Positions 17,995 through 26,918 are shown, counted from the first letter of the stretch. The stretch: DNA of 64,000 nucleotides from Acidobacteriaceae bacterium (GCA_003165075.1 PLSM01000119.1:103027-167026), one strand, 5' to 3'. Program-made: numbers and translations. Notes: a model not told the origin generated them from the letters alone.

Positions 17995-19076
17995 ATAAAG
18001 ACCACAATGTTGGCGCCGCCGCACGCCAGTTTCAGATATGCGGCGAATTCTGCAACGCTATGCCCTATGGCAGCGGCCACATTAACGACACCTACCGCGC
18101 TGAGTTCCGCCATGCCGGGGTGTCCGCGCACTACATCCTGCAGCGCATTAATTCCAATATCTTCAAGAACCCTGCCGCGGTCATGGAAAACATCCAGCGC
18201 GTTACAGACCATCTGGCCGCGCAGGTGGCGGGTGAGCCGGACAGTCGGCGGCGCGTGCTCTCACTCATTCCCACGCGGGACGGGCGCTCCTGGCATGTGG
18301 ATGCGGAGGCCGGCCATTGGCGCGCCTATCATTTCATTGACAATGCCCGCACCTATGATGCCGTCGAGTCCACGGAACAGGCGTTTCAGGCGGGCAAGGC
18401 TTTCGGGCATTTCCAGAGGCTGCTCGTTGGCCTGCCCACGCCGCGTTTGCACGATACGATCCCGGATTTTCACCACACGCCGAAGCGATTTGCTGCTTTG
18501 CAGCAGGCCATCGCCGCGGACGTGGCAGGCCGCGCAATCCTTGCAAAACCGGAAATTGAATTCGCCCTCGCCCGTCAATCCATCACCGGCGTCCTGCTCG
18601 ACGCAAACCTGCCGGAGCGTGTCACCCACAACGACACCAAGTTCAACAACGTCATGCTCGATGACGCTTCCGGCGAAGGGATCTGCGTGATTGACCTCGA
18701 CACGGTGATGCCCGGACTGGTGGCTTACGACTTCGGCGACATGGTGCGCACCACGACCAGTTCCACCAGGGAAGACGAGCAGGATCTGTCCAAGGTGACC
18801 ATGCAGTTTCCCATGTTCGAGGCGCTGGCGCGCGGTTATCTCGCCTCGGCCGGCGGTTTCCTCACCAAAGAGGAAAAGCAATATCTTGCCTTCGCGGGCA
18901 AATTGATCACCTTCGAGATTGGCATCCGGTTTCTCACGGATTATTTGGCCGGCGACACGTACTTCAAGGTGCATCGCGAAGGACACAATCTTGACCGCTG
19001 CCGAACGCAATTCAAACTGATCGAATCCATCGAACAGCAGGAAGAGAAAATGAAGTGTCTGGTCGAATCCATTTGA
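17991..19076 (+). CDS. aminoglycoside phosphotransferase-fold sugar kinase, NahK-like
   Basis: The 361-residue protein has GSGHINDTYRAEF as nucleotide loop and YILQRINSNIF as the Lys/Arg strand. RVTHNDTKFNNVML is the catalytic loop, with Asp in HND, and CVIDLDTVMPG carries the metal-binding Asp. GDMVRTTTSS follows. These match N-acetylhexosamine 1-kinases and homoserine-kinase-like sugar kinases. The start ATG overlaps the stop of the nucleotidyltransferase (ATGA), so the two proteins are made together. The phosphorylated position (C1) is inferred from this partnership. It is cytoplasmic, with no signal or membrane segment. Confidence 0.83.
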   Translation: MNKDHNVGAAARQFQICGEFCNAMPYGSGHINDTYRAEFRHAGVSAHYILQRINSNIFKNPAAVMENIQRVTDHLAAQVAGEPDSRRRVLSLIPTRDGRSWHVDAEAGHWRAYHFIDNARTYDAVESTEQAFQAGKAFGHFQRLLVGLPTPRLHDTIPDFHHTPKRFAALQQAIAADVAGRAILAKPEIEFALARQSITGVLLDANLPERVTHNDTKFNNVMLDDASGEGICVIDLDTVMPGLVAYDFGDMVRTTTSSTREDEQDLSKVTMQFPMFEALARGYLASAGGFLTKEEKQYLAFAGKLITFEIGIRFLTDYLAGDTYFKVHREGHNLDRCRTQFKLIESIEQQEEKMKCLVESI

Positions 19077-19477
19077 GACCGGCCAGGTGATCGGCTCTGT
19101 AGACTTCAGCGCGCACTCTCCCAGGTGGAATTTCGTTTATTAGGCGCCGTGACCGTTCATTTTTTGCGCAACTTCCTTCGTTTCAATCTGAATGCGCGGC
19201 TCTAGTCTTGCCAGTCGTTCTCTCCGATTGGATTGGTTTTTCACAGGATGAAAATGCTCCTTTGGGGCTCCCTCAAGCTCGCCTATACTAATGTCATGCC
19301 TCGCGGCTTCCCCGCGCCACACTCACATTGACCGGCACATCGAAGATCCAGTAATCCCGATTTAGAAGCCTTTCATTGGCCAGGCACGCGCATTTTTCCT
19401 CTTCCCGCTCGTAACGCCGACTCGAATACTGATCGGGAATTCCGATTCTCTTGTTCCGTCAGCCAAAGGAGAAAGGC
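19077..19477. other. intergenic region upstream of the aldehyde oxidoreductase operon
   Basis: No gene is supported. A short reverse frame at 19140-19322 has no recognisable features. At 19431-19445 there is a small inverted repeat (ATCGG-GAATT-CCGAT), about 35 bp before the operon start, which could be part of a promoter or operator. No terminator for the sugar-kinase gene is obvious. Confidence 0.45.
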
Positions 19478-20152
19478 ATGTCACAGCACCAGACTCCGCC
19501 GAAGGATCTGCCAGAGGCTCCGTCTACCGCTTTAACCCCTGCCGGTATCACCCGTCGCGGATTCCTCAAGGGCGCGGGCATCACCGCCGCCGGAACCGCG
19601 CTCATTGAAGGCGTCCAGGTATTTCAGCGCGAGGCCGTCGCCGCCGCTCCCCAGAATGTGAAGGAATTCGGCCCTGAGCCCTTTCCAGTCACATTGCAGA
19701 TCAACGGCAAGGCGCACGCTCTCCAGATCGAGCCGCGCACCACGCTCGCCGAGGCTCTGCGCATCCAGCTCAACATGACCGGCACCAAGGTGAGCTGCGA
19801 CCGCGGCGTCTGTTCCAGTTGCACCGTCTGGCTCGACAAGATGCCCGTGAACAGCTGCATGACACTGGCCATCGATGCGGTTGGCCATCACGTCACCACC
19901 ATCGAAGGCATCTCTGCCGCGGACGAGATGCATCCGGTACAGGCCGCCTTCGTACGCCATGACGCATTGCAGTGCGGCTTCTGCACTCCAGGCATGGTCA
20001 TGAGCTGTGCGGCCCTGCTTGAGAAGAATCCTCATCCCACTGAAGCCGATGTGCGCTACGCCGTCTCTGGCAATCTTTGCCGCTGCGGCACCTACCCCAA
20101 GGTTTTTGCGGCCACGCTCGACGCGGCGGGCCAGCTCGCAAGCAAGGCGTAG
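19478..20152 (+). CDS. paoA: periplasmic aldehyde oxidoreductase, [2Fe-2S] subunit
   Basis: The 224-residue protein carries a Tat signal (ITRRGFLKGAGITAAG, residues about 23-38), so the complex is exported. The mature protein is a two-cluster xanthine-oxidase-type iron-sulfur subunit. A plant-type ferredoxin domain has CDRGVCSSC and a fourth Cys in VNSC. The helical domain has CGFCTPGM and CRCGTY. Electrons pass from the molybdenum site through the two clusters to FAD. AAAGGAGAAAGG precedes the ATG at 19478. It heads the operon paoA-paoC-paoB; E. coli has the order A-B-C-D. Confidence 0.9.
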   Translation: MSQHQTPPKDLPEAPSTALTPAGITRRGFLKGAGITAAGTALIEGVQVFQREAVAAAPQNVKEFGPEPFPVTLQINGKAHALQIEPRTTLAEALRIQLNMTGTKVSCDRGVCSSCTVWLDKMPVNSCMTLAIDAVGHHVTTIEGISAADEMHPVQAAFVRHDALQCGFCTPGMVMSCAALLEKNPHPTEADVRYAVSGNLCRCGTYPKVFAATLDAAGQLASKA

Positions 20153-20163
20153 GAGAGAATTTC

Positions 20164-22572
20164 ATGGCGACCCATACCCCGCATTCGCTTCCCGATGCCC
20201 CCCTCAGCGCCGCTACAGAAGCCGCTGCTGCCACCAAAATCGTCTCCATGCCGATTGGCATTCCCGGCTACACTCTGCACGAGGAACAGCGCACCGTTCC
20301 TGCTTCCGAGCCGCCCGTTCTGCCCGTCAACAGCGATCTCAACTTCATCGGCAAATCGCTCCCGCGCTGGGACGGCCGTGCCAAGGTTACCGGCAGCGCT
20401 CGATACACCGCCGACGTGCAGTTGCCTGGTATGCTCTACGCCTGCTTTGTCAATTCCTCGCTCCCTCACGCCCGGGTTCTTTCCGTTGACACCACCGCCG
20501 CTGAAAGCCATCCCGGAGTGAAAGGGGTGCACGTTATCGAGCAGGTTTTTGGCAATGCCGTGTTGCGCGATCCTTCGCTGGAGCGCTCGAAGTTGCCCAT
20601 CGTTCGCTACGCTGGACAGCCGATCGCCGCTGTAGCCGCTGTCTCGCCCCAGGCGGCCGAGGAGGCTGCGGCAAAGGTCAAAGTGAAGTATGAACCGTTG
20701 CCTTTCGTTGTAGATGCCGACCTGGCTCGCGAACCCAATGCACCCCTCGTCTTTCCCGGTGCGGCCGATCAGGCTGGAACTGCGGGCGGAGGAGGGAGCG
20801 AAGGCGGCATCCCCCAGACGGGAAATGTCCACGGACCGGCGGTGCGCAAACAAGGCGATGCCGAACAGGGATTCAAGGACGCCGACGTGATCGTGGATGC
20901 CCGCTACACCACCCAGGTGCAAACCCACTCCGCGCTCGAGACCCACGGCGTGGTCGCTGACTGGAAGCCCGATCTGCTCACCGTGTATGCCTCCACCCAG
21001 GGGACCGCCAGCGTCCGCGAAGAACTTGCCGGCTACTTCAAGATTCCCAAATCCCAGGTGCGCGTCATTACCGAGTACATGGGCGGCGGTTTCGGCGCCA
21101 AGTTTGGTGCGGGCAATCCAGGCGTGGTTGCGGCCACGCTTTCGCGCAAGACCGGAGCCCCGGTTCGCCTCATGCTCGACCGTGAGGAGGAGCATCTGTC
21201 GGTCGGCAATCGTCCCAGCTCCGACCAGCGCCTGCGCATCGGCGCAAAGAAGGACGGAACCATTACCGCGATTCAGCTCATCAGCTTTGGTACCGCCGGG
21301 TGCGGCACCGGCGCGGGCTGTGCCGGCCCTGCCACCAATCTGTACAAGTGGGCCACTCTGCACGTCGAGGAAAACGACGTCTTCATCAACGCAGGCCCGG
21401 CAGCGGCATTTCGTGCTCCCGGCCATCCCCAGGGAGCCTTCGCTCTGGAGCAATCCATTGACGAACTGGCGGCCCGCCTCAACATGGAGCCCCTCGACCT
21501 GCGCGATCGCATCGATGAAAATCCGGTTCGCCGCGTGCAGCGCAAGATTATTCGCGAAAGTGCCATCTGGAAGTCCCGCAATCCCCGGCCCAACGCCGAC
21601 CCCGGTCCCATTAAGCGCGGCGTCGGCCTCTCCCAATCCATCTGGTACCGTCACCTCACCATGAACTGCGGCGCAGAGGTACGCGTTCACAAGGACGGCT
21701 CCGTTGAAGTCCTCTCTGCCGTGCAGGATATCGGCAGCGGAATCAAGACCGTTCTGGCGCAGATTCTCGCCGAGCAGTTTGGCGTGGAGGCGGCCAAAAT
21801 CTCCGTCAAAATCGGCGACACCAATTATCCCGTGGGCCCCAACTCCGGCGGCAGCGTGACCACCGCGTCTCTCACCCCCGCGGTGCGCGACGCGGCTTGG
21901 CAGGCCGCACGAAAATTCCTCGCCAGTGTAGCTCCGGCTTTGGGCGCGATGCCATCCGACCTCACCCTGAGCGGAGGCATGGTGCGCAGTGCGTCCGGCA
22001 AATTTCAGCCCCTTGCCTTCCGCGCAGCCGCTGCCAAAATGAATGTCGATGAAGTTTCCGCCCAGGCCAAGCGCATTCCCGACTACGACCCCAAGAAGTA
22101 CGACACCTATGGCGGAATCGATGTCGCCGAGGTCGCGGTCGATACCGAGGCCGGCCGCATCCACGTGAAACATGTCCTTTCCGTACACGATTGCGGCCGT
22201 CCCATCAACCCCGCCCAGGTCATCAGTCAGATTAACGGCGGCGTCATTCAAGGCATCTCGTACACCCTTTTCGAACACCGTCTCCTCGATCCCAACTATG
22301 GCCTGATGGTCAATGCCAATCTCGACAAGTACAAGATCGCCGGCTCGTATGAAGTGCCCCAGGTCGAGGTCCAGCTTACGGAGTCCTACATTGGCCAAAG
22401 CTCGACCGATGCGTCGGGTATTGGCGAGGCCGCCGGCATCATCTCCGTCGGGGCGGCTATCGGCAACGCCTTTCACAACGCCACGGGCGTCCGCATCCGC
22501 CAGTTGCCCATGACGCCTGCCGTCGTGCTCGCAGCCCTCAACCAGCCCCAACCGTCGATGGAGTCCCTATGA
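20164..22572 (+). CDS. paoC: periplasmic aldehyde oxidoreductase, molybdopterin-binding subunit
   Basis: The large subunit has 802 residues. Molybdenum-cofactor motifs of the xanthine oxidase family are present: GGGFGAKFGAGNPG, AAFRAPGHPQGAFALE, GSGIKTVLAQILAEQFG, GGSVTTASLTPAV, and the catalytic Glu in SGIGEAAGIISVG near the C-terminus. It hydroxylates an aldehyde to the acid. It has no signal of its own and is probably carried out by the Tat signal of the small subunit. ATG 20164 follows TAGGAGAG, 11 bp after paoA. Its end overlaps the FAD subunit by 4 bp. The exact substrate is unknown. Confidence 0.9.
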   Translation: MATHTPHSLPDAPLSAATEAAAATKIVSMPIGIPGYTLHEEQRTVPASEPPVLPVNSDLNFIGKSLPRWDGRAKVTGSARYTADVQLPGMLYACFVNSSLPHARVLSVDTTAAESHPGVKGVHVIEQVFGNAVLRDPSLERSKLPIVRYAGQPIAAVAAVSPQAAEEAAAKVKVKYEPLPFVVDADLAREPNAPLVFPGAADQAGTAGGGGSEGGIPQTGNVHGPAVRKQGDAEQGFKDADVIVDARYTTQVQTHSALETHGVVADWKPDLLTVYASTQGTASVREELAGYFKIPKSQVRVITEYMGGGFGAKFGAGNPGVVAATLSRKTGAPVRLMLDREEEHLSVGNRPSSDQRLRIGAKKDGTITAIQLISFGTAGCGTGAGCAGPATNLYKWATLHVEENDVFINAGPAAAFRAPGHPQGAFALEQSIDELAARLNMEPLDLRDRIDENPVRRVQRKIIRESAIWKSRNPRPNADPGPIKRGVGLSQSIWYRHLTMNCGAEVRVHKDGSVEVLSAVQDIGSGIKTVLAQILAEQFGVEAAKISVKIGDTNYPVGPNSGGSVTTASLTPAVRDAAWQAARKFLASVAPALGAMPSDLTLSGGMVRSASGKFQPLAFRAAAAKMNVDEVSAQAKRIPDYDPKKYDTYGGIDVAEVAVDTEAGRIHVKHVLSVHDCGRPINPAQVISQINGGVIQGISYTLFEHRLLDPNYGLMVNANLDKYKIAGSYEVPQVEVQLTESYIGQSSTDASGIGEAAGIISVGAAIGNAFHNATGVRIRQLPMTPAVVLAALNQPQPSMESL

Positions 22573-23570
22573 ATTCCTTCGCTCTTGCCGATTGCTCCAC
22601 CGTCGAGGCCGCGCTCTCTCAGCTCAAAGATGGCGCAGTCGTGAAAGCCGGCGGTGTCGATCTTCTTGACCGCATGAAGAACGGCACCGACACGCCGGCG
22701 CGTCTGGTCAACATTCGTAACATTGCTGCGCTGCGCGGCATTCATCCCACTGACCAGGGTCTGACCATTGGCGCTTTGACCACCCTTGCTGAAGTTGCCG
22801 ACGACCCAACCATCCGGTCGCAATATACGCTGCTGGCCGATGCCTGCGGCCACGCCGCCACACCGCACATTCGCAACATGGCCACTCTTGGCGGCAATCT
22901 GCTCCAGCAATTGCAGTGTTGGTACTATCGCTCCGCCGACTTCCAATGCCTGCGCAAAGGCAAGGACATCTGCTTCGCTTTCTCCGGCCTCAACCAGTAC
23001 CACGCCATCATGGATTACGGCGGCTGCCCGTCCGTTGCGCCCTCCTCGGGGGCAGTGGCGCTGCTCGCCCTCGACGCCAGTGTGGAACTCACGTCGGCCG
23101 CCAGGGGCAAGCGCACCGTGGCCATCAAGGACTTTTACGTGCAGCCCGACGCCAATCCGCACCGCTTCCACGTGATGGCCGACGATGAGTTGCTCACCGC
23201 CATTCATATTCCCAAGCTCGCGCCCGGCACCCGCTCGGCTTATCAGAAATACGGCGAAAAGGAGAGCCACGATTGGGCCATCGCCGACGCCGGCATCCTC
23301 CTTGAAATGGACGGCAACATCTGCCGCCGCGCCGTGGTCGCCATGGGTGCGGCTTCGCCCGTGGTGCGCCGCTCCCATGAAGCCGAAGCCGTGCTTACCG
23401 GCAAGCCCATCACGCCTGAGACCGCGCGCGCCGCCGGAAAGGCGTCCATGACCAACGCCATGCCGCTCTCGATGAATGGTTACAAGGTGCAGCTTTTTCC
23501 TGTCGCCATCTACCGCACGGTCTTGCTGGCTGCCGGACAAATGGACCGCGACCCAAGTGCCGCCGGTTAA
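22569..23570 (+). CDS. paoB: periplasmic aldehyde oxidoreductase, FAD-binding subunit
   Basis: The 333-residue FAD subunit of the xanthine oxidase family has AGGVDLLDRMKNG, the FAD loop ATPHIRNMATLGGNLLQQ, and the C-terminal CO dehydrogenase flavoprotein domain. Between them, QCWYYRSADFQCLRKGKDIC provides extra cysteines. In E. coli PaoB and 4-hydroxybenzoyl-CoA reductase such cysteines hold a [4Fe-4S] cluster, so one is expected here. The start overlaps the paoC stop (ATGA). Neither a PaoD-type molybdenum-cofactor chaperone nor other maturation genes are nearby. Confidence 0.88.
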   Translation: MNSFALADCSTVEAALSQLKDGAVVKAGGVDLLDRMKNGTDTPARLVNIRNIAALRGIHPTDQGLTIGALTTLAEVADDPTIRSQYTLLADACGHAATPHIRNMATLGGNLLQQLQCWYYRSADFQCLRKGKDICFAFSGLNQYHAIMDYGGCPSVAPSSGAVALLALDASVELTSAARGKRTVAIKDFYVQPDANPHRFHVMADDELLTAIHIPKLAPGTRSAYQKYGEKESHDWAIADAGILLEMDGNICRRAVVAMGAASPVVRRSHEAEAVLTGKPITPETARAAGKASMTNAMPLSMNGYKVQLFPVAIYRTVLLAAGQMDRDPSAAG

Positions 23571-23621
23571 CCGCGATACTCGCCCGCGCGGTTGCGCGGC
23601 AAACGCAGAAAGGGAGCCCTT

Positions 23622-23846
23622 ATGAGCGCTACCACCGAACGGCCTCCGCAACCCTGCCAGTGCCTGCGTACCAAGAACCCGTATGGCACCACGCCGCAGA
23701 ATGTCGAGTCCTGGCTTCCCGGGGTCGAAACCACATCGAGCTACTGGTGCCTGCGCACCATGGGCCCCGCAGGCCCCGACGAACACTACGTCCACCTCTC
23801 CCGCTGCACACCCTCACGCGCCTGCTATGAGGCGGAAGAGCAGTAG
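23622..23846 (+). CDS. small Cys-rich protein of the aldehyde oxidoreductase operon
   Basis: This 74-residue protein follows paoB by 51 bp on the same strand, with GGGAG about 7 bases before the ATG. It contains five cysteines, in PCQC, YWC, SRC and RAC, and repeats the segment CLRT (CQCLRTKNP and YWCLRTMGP). No signal peptide or membrane helix is visible. The even spread of Cys suggests metal binding or a cluster-related helper. No family is recognised, and a role with the oxidoreductase is inferred only from position. Confidence 0.6.
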   Translation: MSATTERPPQPCQCLRTKNPYGTTPQNVESWLPGVETTSSYWCLRTMGPAGPDEHYVHLSRCTPSRACYEAEEQ

Positions 23847-23962
23847 AGCAGCCGGCGCGAGAGCAAGTCCATTCCCGGGCGTAGCCGCTGCCTCGGTGTG
23901 CGCCGGCCACAGCGCATACGTCTCGCTTCACTCATCAAGCTGCAGCGCGAGCGGCGCAATCC

Positions 23963-24289
23963 CACTCTGGGTTGTTGCCTGCGAGCCACTCGTTTGTGCG
24001 CGTGGAGCCGTCCAACCTGGTGCTGACGGCAATGAAGAAGGCCGGGGATGGCGACGGGCTCATTCTGCGCTTCTATGAATGGGCGGCCCAGAAGACTGCG
24101 GCGCGTATCGAGGTGCCTTCCGGCGCAACCGCCGCATACGTCACCCATCTCATGGAGAAGAACGATGAAGACGCCGCGCAGCGAGGCCTCGTGCATCGCC
24201 AGGGCGGAAACATCAACCTTACCGTCGATCCCTTCTCCATCAACACCGTGCGCATCGATTACCGCCAGATAGATCGTAATCGGAGGTAG
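23963..24289 (+). pseudogene. C-terminal remnant of a GH38-type alpha-mannosidase
   Basis: The frame reads HSGLLPASHSFVRVEPSNLV, then LTAMKKAGDGDGLILRFYEW, and later LMEKNDED and INTVRIDYRQ. This is the order seen at the very end of GH38 alpha-mannosidases (LPxxHSF-x-VEPxNVVLTA-x-KKAEDxDGLILRFYEW ... NLMEK ... V-x-TVRVDY). The upstream 120 bp contain no catalytic mannosidase sequence and no good start, so only about 105 of the expected 1000 residues remain. The gene is probably a deletion relic. It could be wrongly called if a short expressed domain exists. Confidence 0.6.
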
Positions 24290-24432
24290 CACGCGCTAGG
24301 TTCAGTTGCGGCGAACTTGTGCTTGCTGTTTGCGCGATCGAGTGCGCCGCCTTGCGCTTCGCGGCCGTAAAGTATACTTCCTCTCGGATCGACCTTCTTG
24401 GAGATTCCGCCCTGAATTCAAAGAGATCAGGT

Positions 24433-24441
24433 TGCTATAAC
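24433..24441 (+). promoter_or_regulatory. possible extended -10 promoter of the heptose operon
   Basis: TGC followed by TATAAC (24436-24441) matches an extended -10 element 25 bp before the ATG at 24467; no good -35 is present. A perfect 10-bp palindrome AAGTATACTT lies nearby at 24370-24379. Both are sequence matches only. Confidence 0.35.
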
Positions 24442-24466
24442 AACATTGCGCGAGGAATTCCAATTG

Positions 24467-26374
24467 ATGTCTACTGATTCAACGCAAGCTTCCTGGCTCG
24501 ATTCAGCCATTGCTCAGCTTTCAGAGACAAGCGTTACGGTGTTTGGAGACTTTTGTCTGGACGCCTATTGGTTGCTGGATACAGGCGCGGATGAGTTGTC
24601 CGTCGAGACAGCATTGCCCGTCAGGCGAGTGCGTAGCCAGCGCTACAGTCTTGGCGGCGCAGGCAATGTTGCCGCCAACCTCGTCGCTCTCGGTGTTCGC
24701 CGGGTGCAGGCGGTCGGCGTTGTAGGACCGGACCTCTTTGGCAAGGAAATGCTGCACTTGCTGGACGCCTGCGGAGCCGAAACCCAGCCCGGGATGATCA
24801 CAGATGAACTCTGGCAGACCATGGTCTATGCCAAGCCATGCCGTGGACAGGAGGAGGAGAGCCGCATCGACTTCGGCGCTTTCAATGCGCTTCAGGAGAC
24901 GGCGATCGACGCGCTGATTGCAGCCTTGCATCGGGCCTCCGCTGAGAGTGACGCCGTGATTCTCAATCAGCAGGTTCCGGGTGGAGTCAGCAGTACGGCT
25001 GTGATCGCTCGAATCAACGAGGTCATCGCGAAACATCCACGCACTCACTTTATTGTTGACGCGCGGCATCGCGCGGAACTCTATCACCAGGCAGCATTGA
25101 AAGTGAATGTGAGCGAAGCAAGACGCCTCTTGAATGAGGCAGCAGAAGAACCCCTCTCGATGAAGCAGGTTCGAGAACTTGCCCGCAGCGTCTCACGCGT
25201 GACCAGCAAGCCTGCATTCATCACCTGTGCTGATCGCGGAATTGTGGTGGCGAGTGGGGATGCGGTTGAAGAGATTCCTGGGATTCAGGTTCTGGGGAAG
25301 ACTGATCCGGTGGGAGCCGGCGATACGGTCGTGTCTGCCATCACGGCTGCCCTGGGAAGTGGTCAAAGTCCTTTTGTAGCCGCCAGACTGGCCAATATCG
25401 CCGCCACCGTCACCGTGCGCAAACTACAGCAAACAGGAACAGCCACGCCGGCAGAGATGTTGGCCATAGGTCCAGAGCCGGATTATATATATGAACCGGA
25501 CCTCGCGGATGGTCCACACCTTGCGCGATTCGCCGAGGGAACGGACATTGAGCTGGTAGGAGAACTGCGGGACGACCTGCAGATCCAACACTGCATCTTT
25601 GACCATGATGGAACTCTCTCGACCCTGCGAGAGGGTTGGGAGAAGATCATGGAGCCGATGATGGTGCGCGCGATCCTGGGCTCGCACTATGCAACGGCCA
25701 CATCTGCACTGTTCATGCGCATATCAAGCGAGGTCAGAAGCTTCATCGATGCTACTACCGGCATTCAGACACTGGTCCAGATGAAGGGACTGGTTGACCT
25801 CGTAAGGCAGGCCGGCTTTGTATCTGACGAGGAGATCCTCGATGAGCATGGGTACAAACAGATCTTCAATGAAGACCTGTTGAATATGGTGCGAGGGAGA
25901 TTGAAAAAGCTTGAAGCTGGAGAACTGGCGCCCGCGGATTTCCAGATGAAGAACGCACGAACTCTTGTGGAGGAACTGTACAAGCGTCACGTCAAGCTGT
26001 ATCTGGCCAGCGGCACAGACGAGGTCGATGCGATTGCCGAAGCCAGGGCACTGGGTTACGCTGACATGTTCGAGGGCAGAATCTTCGGCTCCGTGGGTGA
26101 CGTCAATATTGAATCCAAGAAGCTGGTTCTGGAGCGCATCATTCGCGAGTACAACCTTGGCGGGCATCAGTTTGCGACCATCGGAGACGGCCCGGTCGAG
26201 ATGAGAGAAACACGGAAGCGCGGCGGACTCTGTATCGGTGTGGCGAGCGATGAGGTTCGCAGATTCGGCTGGAACCTGGCCAAGCGTGCACGGCTGATCC
26301 GCGCCGGAGCCCAGTTGATAGTTCCTGACTTCAGTCAGTTGCCCGCACTGCTGCGGGTGATGAATCTCGCTTAG
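24467..26374 (+). CDS. PfkB-family heptose-phosphate kinase (HldA/RfaE1-like) fused to a HAD phosphatase
   Basis: The protein has 635 residues. Residues about 15-335 are a PfkB/ribokinase fold like HldA: VTVFGDFCLDAYWLL, RYSLGGAGNVAANLVALG, and DPVGAGDTVVSA with the catalytic Asp286. Residues about 372-635 are a HAD domain: FDHDGTLSTLREGWE (Asp379, Asp381), then a helical C1-type cap, LYLASGTDE, and GDGPVEMRE. Next in the operon are the adenylyltransferase and the epimerase of ADP-heptose synthesis. The fusion may combine the kinase and phosphatase steps, but the HAD part is not GmhB-like. ATG 24467 follows GAGGA. Confidence 0.8.
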   Translation: MSTDSTQASWLDSAIAQLSETSVTVFGDFCLDAYWLLDTGADELSVETALPVRRVRSQRYSLGGAGNVAANLVALGVRRVQAVGVVGPDLFGKEMLHLLDACGAETQPGMITDELWQTMVYAKPCRGQEEESRIDFGAFNALQETAIDALIAALHRASAESDAVILNQQVPGGVSSTAVIARINEVIAKHPRTHFIVDARHRAELYHQAALKVNVSEARRLLNEAAEEPLSMKQVRELARSVSRVTSKPAFITCADRGIVVASGDAVEEIPGIQVLGKTDPVGAGDTVVSAITAALGSGQSPFVAARLANIAATVTVRKLQQTGTATPAEMLAIGPEPDYIYEPDLADGPHLARFAEGTDIELVGELRDDLQIQHCIFDHDGTLSTLREGWEKIMEPMMVRAILGSHYATATSALFMRISSEVRSFIDATTGIQTLVQMKGLVDLVRQAGFVSDEEILDEHGYKQIFNEDLLNMVRGRLKKLEAGELAPADFQMKNARTLVEELYKRHVKLYLASGTDEVDAIAEARALGYADMFEGRIFGSVGDVNIESKKLVLERIIREYNLGGHQFATIGDGPVEMRETRKRGGLCIGVASDEVRRFGWNLAKRARLIRAGAQLIVPDFSQLPALLRVMNLA

Positions 26375-26411
26375 CGCAGCCGGCAAAGCAGGGAATGGGG
26401 GGTGCATAGGA

Positions 26412-26918
26412 GTGCAGATCGAGAATCCAAAAATCTTCAGCGTTGAAGAGATGCGTGCGGAACGCGACAGGATCGTTGCCCAGGGCAAGACGCTCGTTTT
26501 TACAAACGGCTGCTTCGACATCCTTCACCGGGGCCACGTCACTTACCTGACCTTCGCGCGCAATCAGGGCGATGCGCTGGTGGTCGGCTTGAATACGGAT
26601 GCGTCGGTCAAGGCGAATAAGGGACCGGACCGGCCTATCAACTCTGAACAGGACCGCGCTTTTGTGCTCGGATCATTGCGAGCTGTCGATTACGTTGTTC
26701 TGTTTGGCGACGATGAGCCGAAGGAAATCGTTGCCAGGATTCTGCCCCAGGTTCTTGTGAAAGGCAGCGATTGGGCACACTATGTCAGCGGCAGGGAGAT
26801 CGTGGAGAGTCACGGTGGCAGGGTGGTGCTGGCGGATTTGGTTGAAGGGCGCTCTACGACAAATACGATTCAGCGCATCGTAAAGACCTATGGACAGGGG
26901 GGAAATGCCCATGAGTAA
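26412..26918 (+). CDS. hldC: D-glycero-beta-D-manno-heptose 1-phosphate adenylyltransferase
   Basis: This 168-residue cytidylyltransferase-fold protein has the nucleotide motif VFTNGCFDILHRGHVTYLTF (HxGH). VVGLNTDASVKANKGPDRPI and LADLVEGRSTTNTIQRI follow, as in RfaE2/HldC. It transfers AMP from ATP to heptose 1-phosphate. It starts at GTG 26412, after a G-run; an ATG at 26450 would remove the first helix. It lies 37 bp after the kinase-HAD fusion and overlaps the epimerase gene by 8 bp, so the three form one operon. In many bacteria this domain is fused to the kinase as HldE; here the kinase is fused to HAD instead. Confidence 0.9.
   Translation: MQIENPKIFSVEEMRAERDRIVAQGKTLVFTNGCFDILHRGHVTYLTFARNQGDALVVGLNTDASVKANKGPDRPINSEQDRAFVLGSLRAVDYVVLFGDDEPKEIVARILPQVLVKGSDWAHYVSGREIVESHGGRVVLADLVEGRSTTNTIQRIVKTYGQGGNAHE

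Noticed and set aside
19140-19322. 60-residue minus-strand frame upstream of paoA
   Set aside because: No ribosome site, no similarity, and it lies in an otherwise non-coding gap.
20092-22551. 819-residue open frame opposite the molybdenum subunit
   Set aside because: It lies fully antisense to a gene with clear catalytic motifs, has Gly/Asp/Arg-rich biased composition and no domain; it results from high GC codon use.
24467-26374. HAD half as an ordinary GmhB
   Set aside because: GmhB is capless and short; this domain has a large helical C1-type cap.
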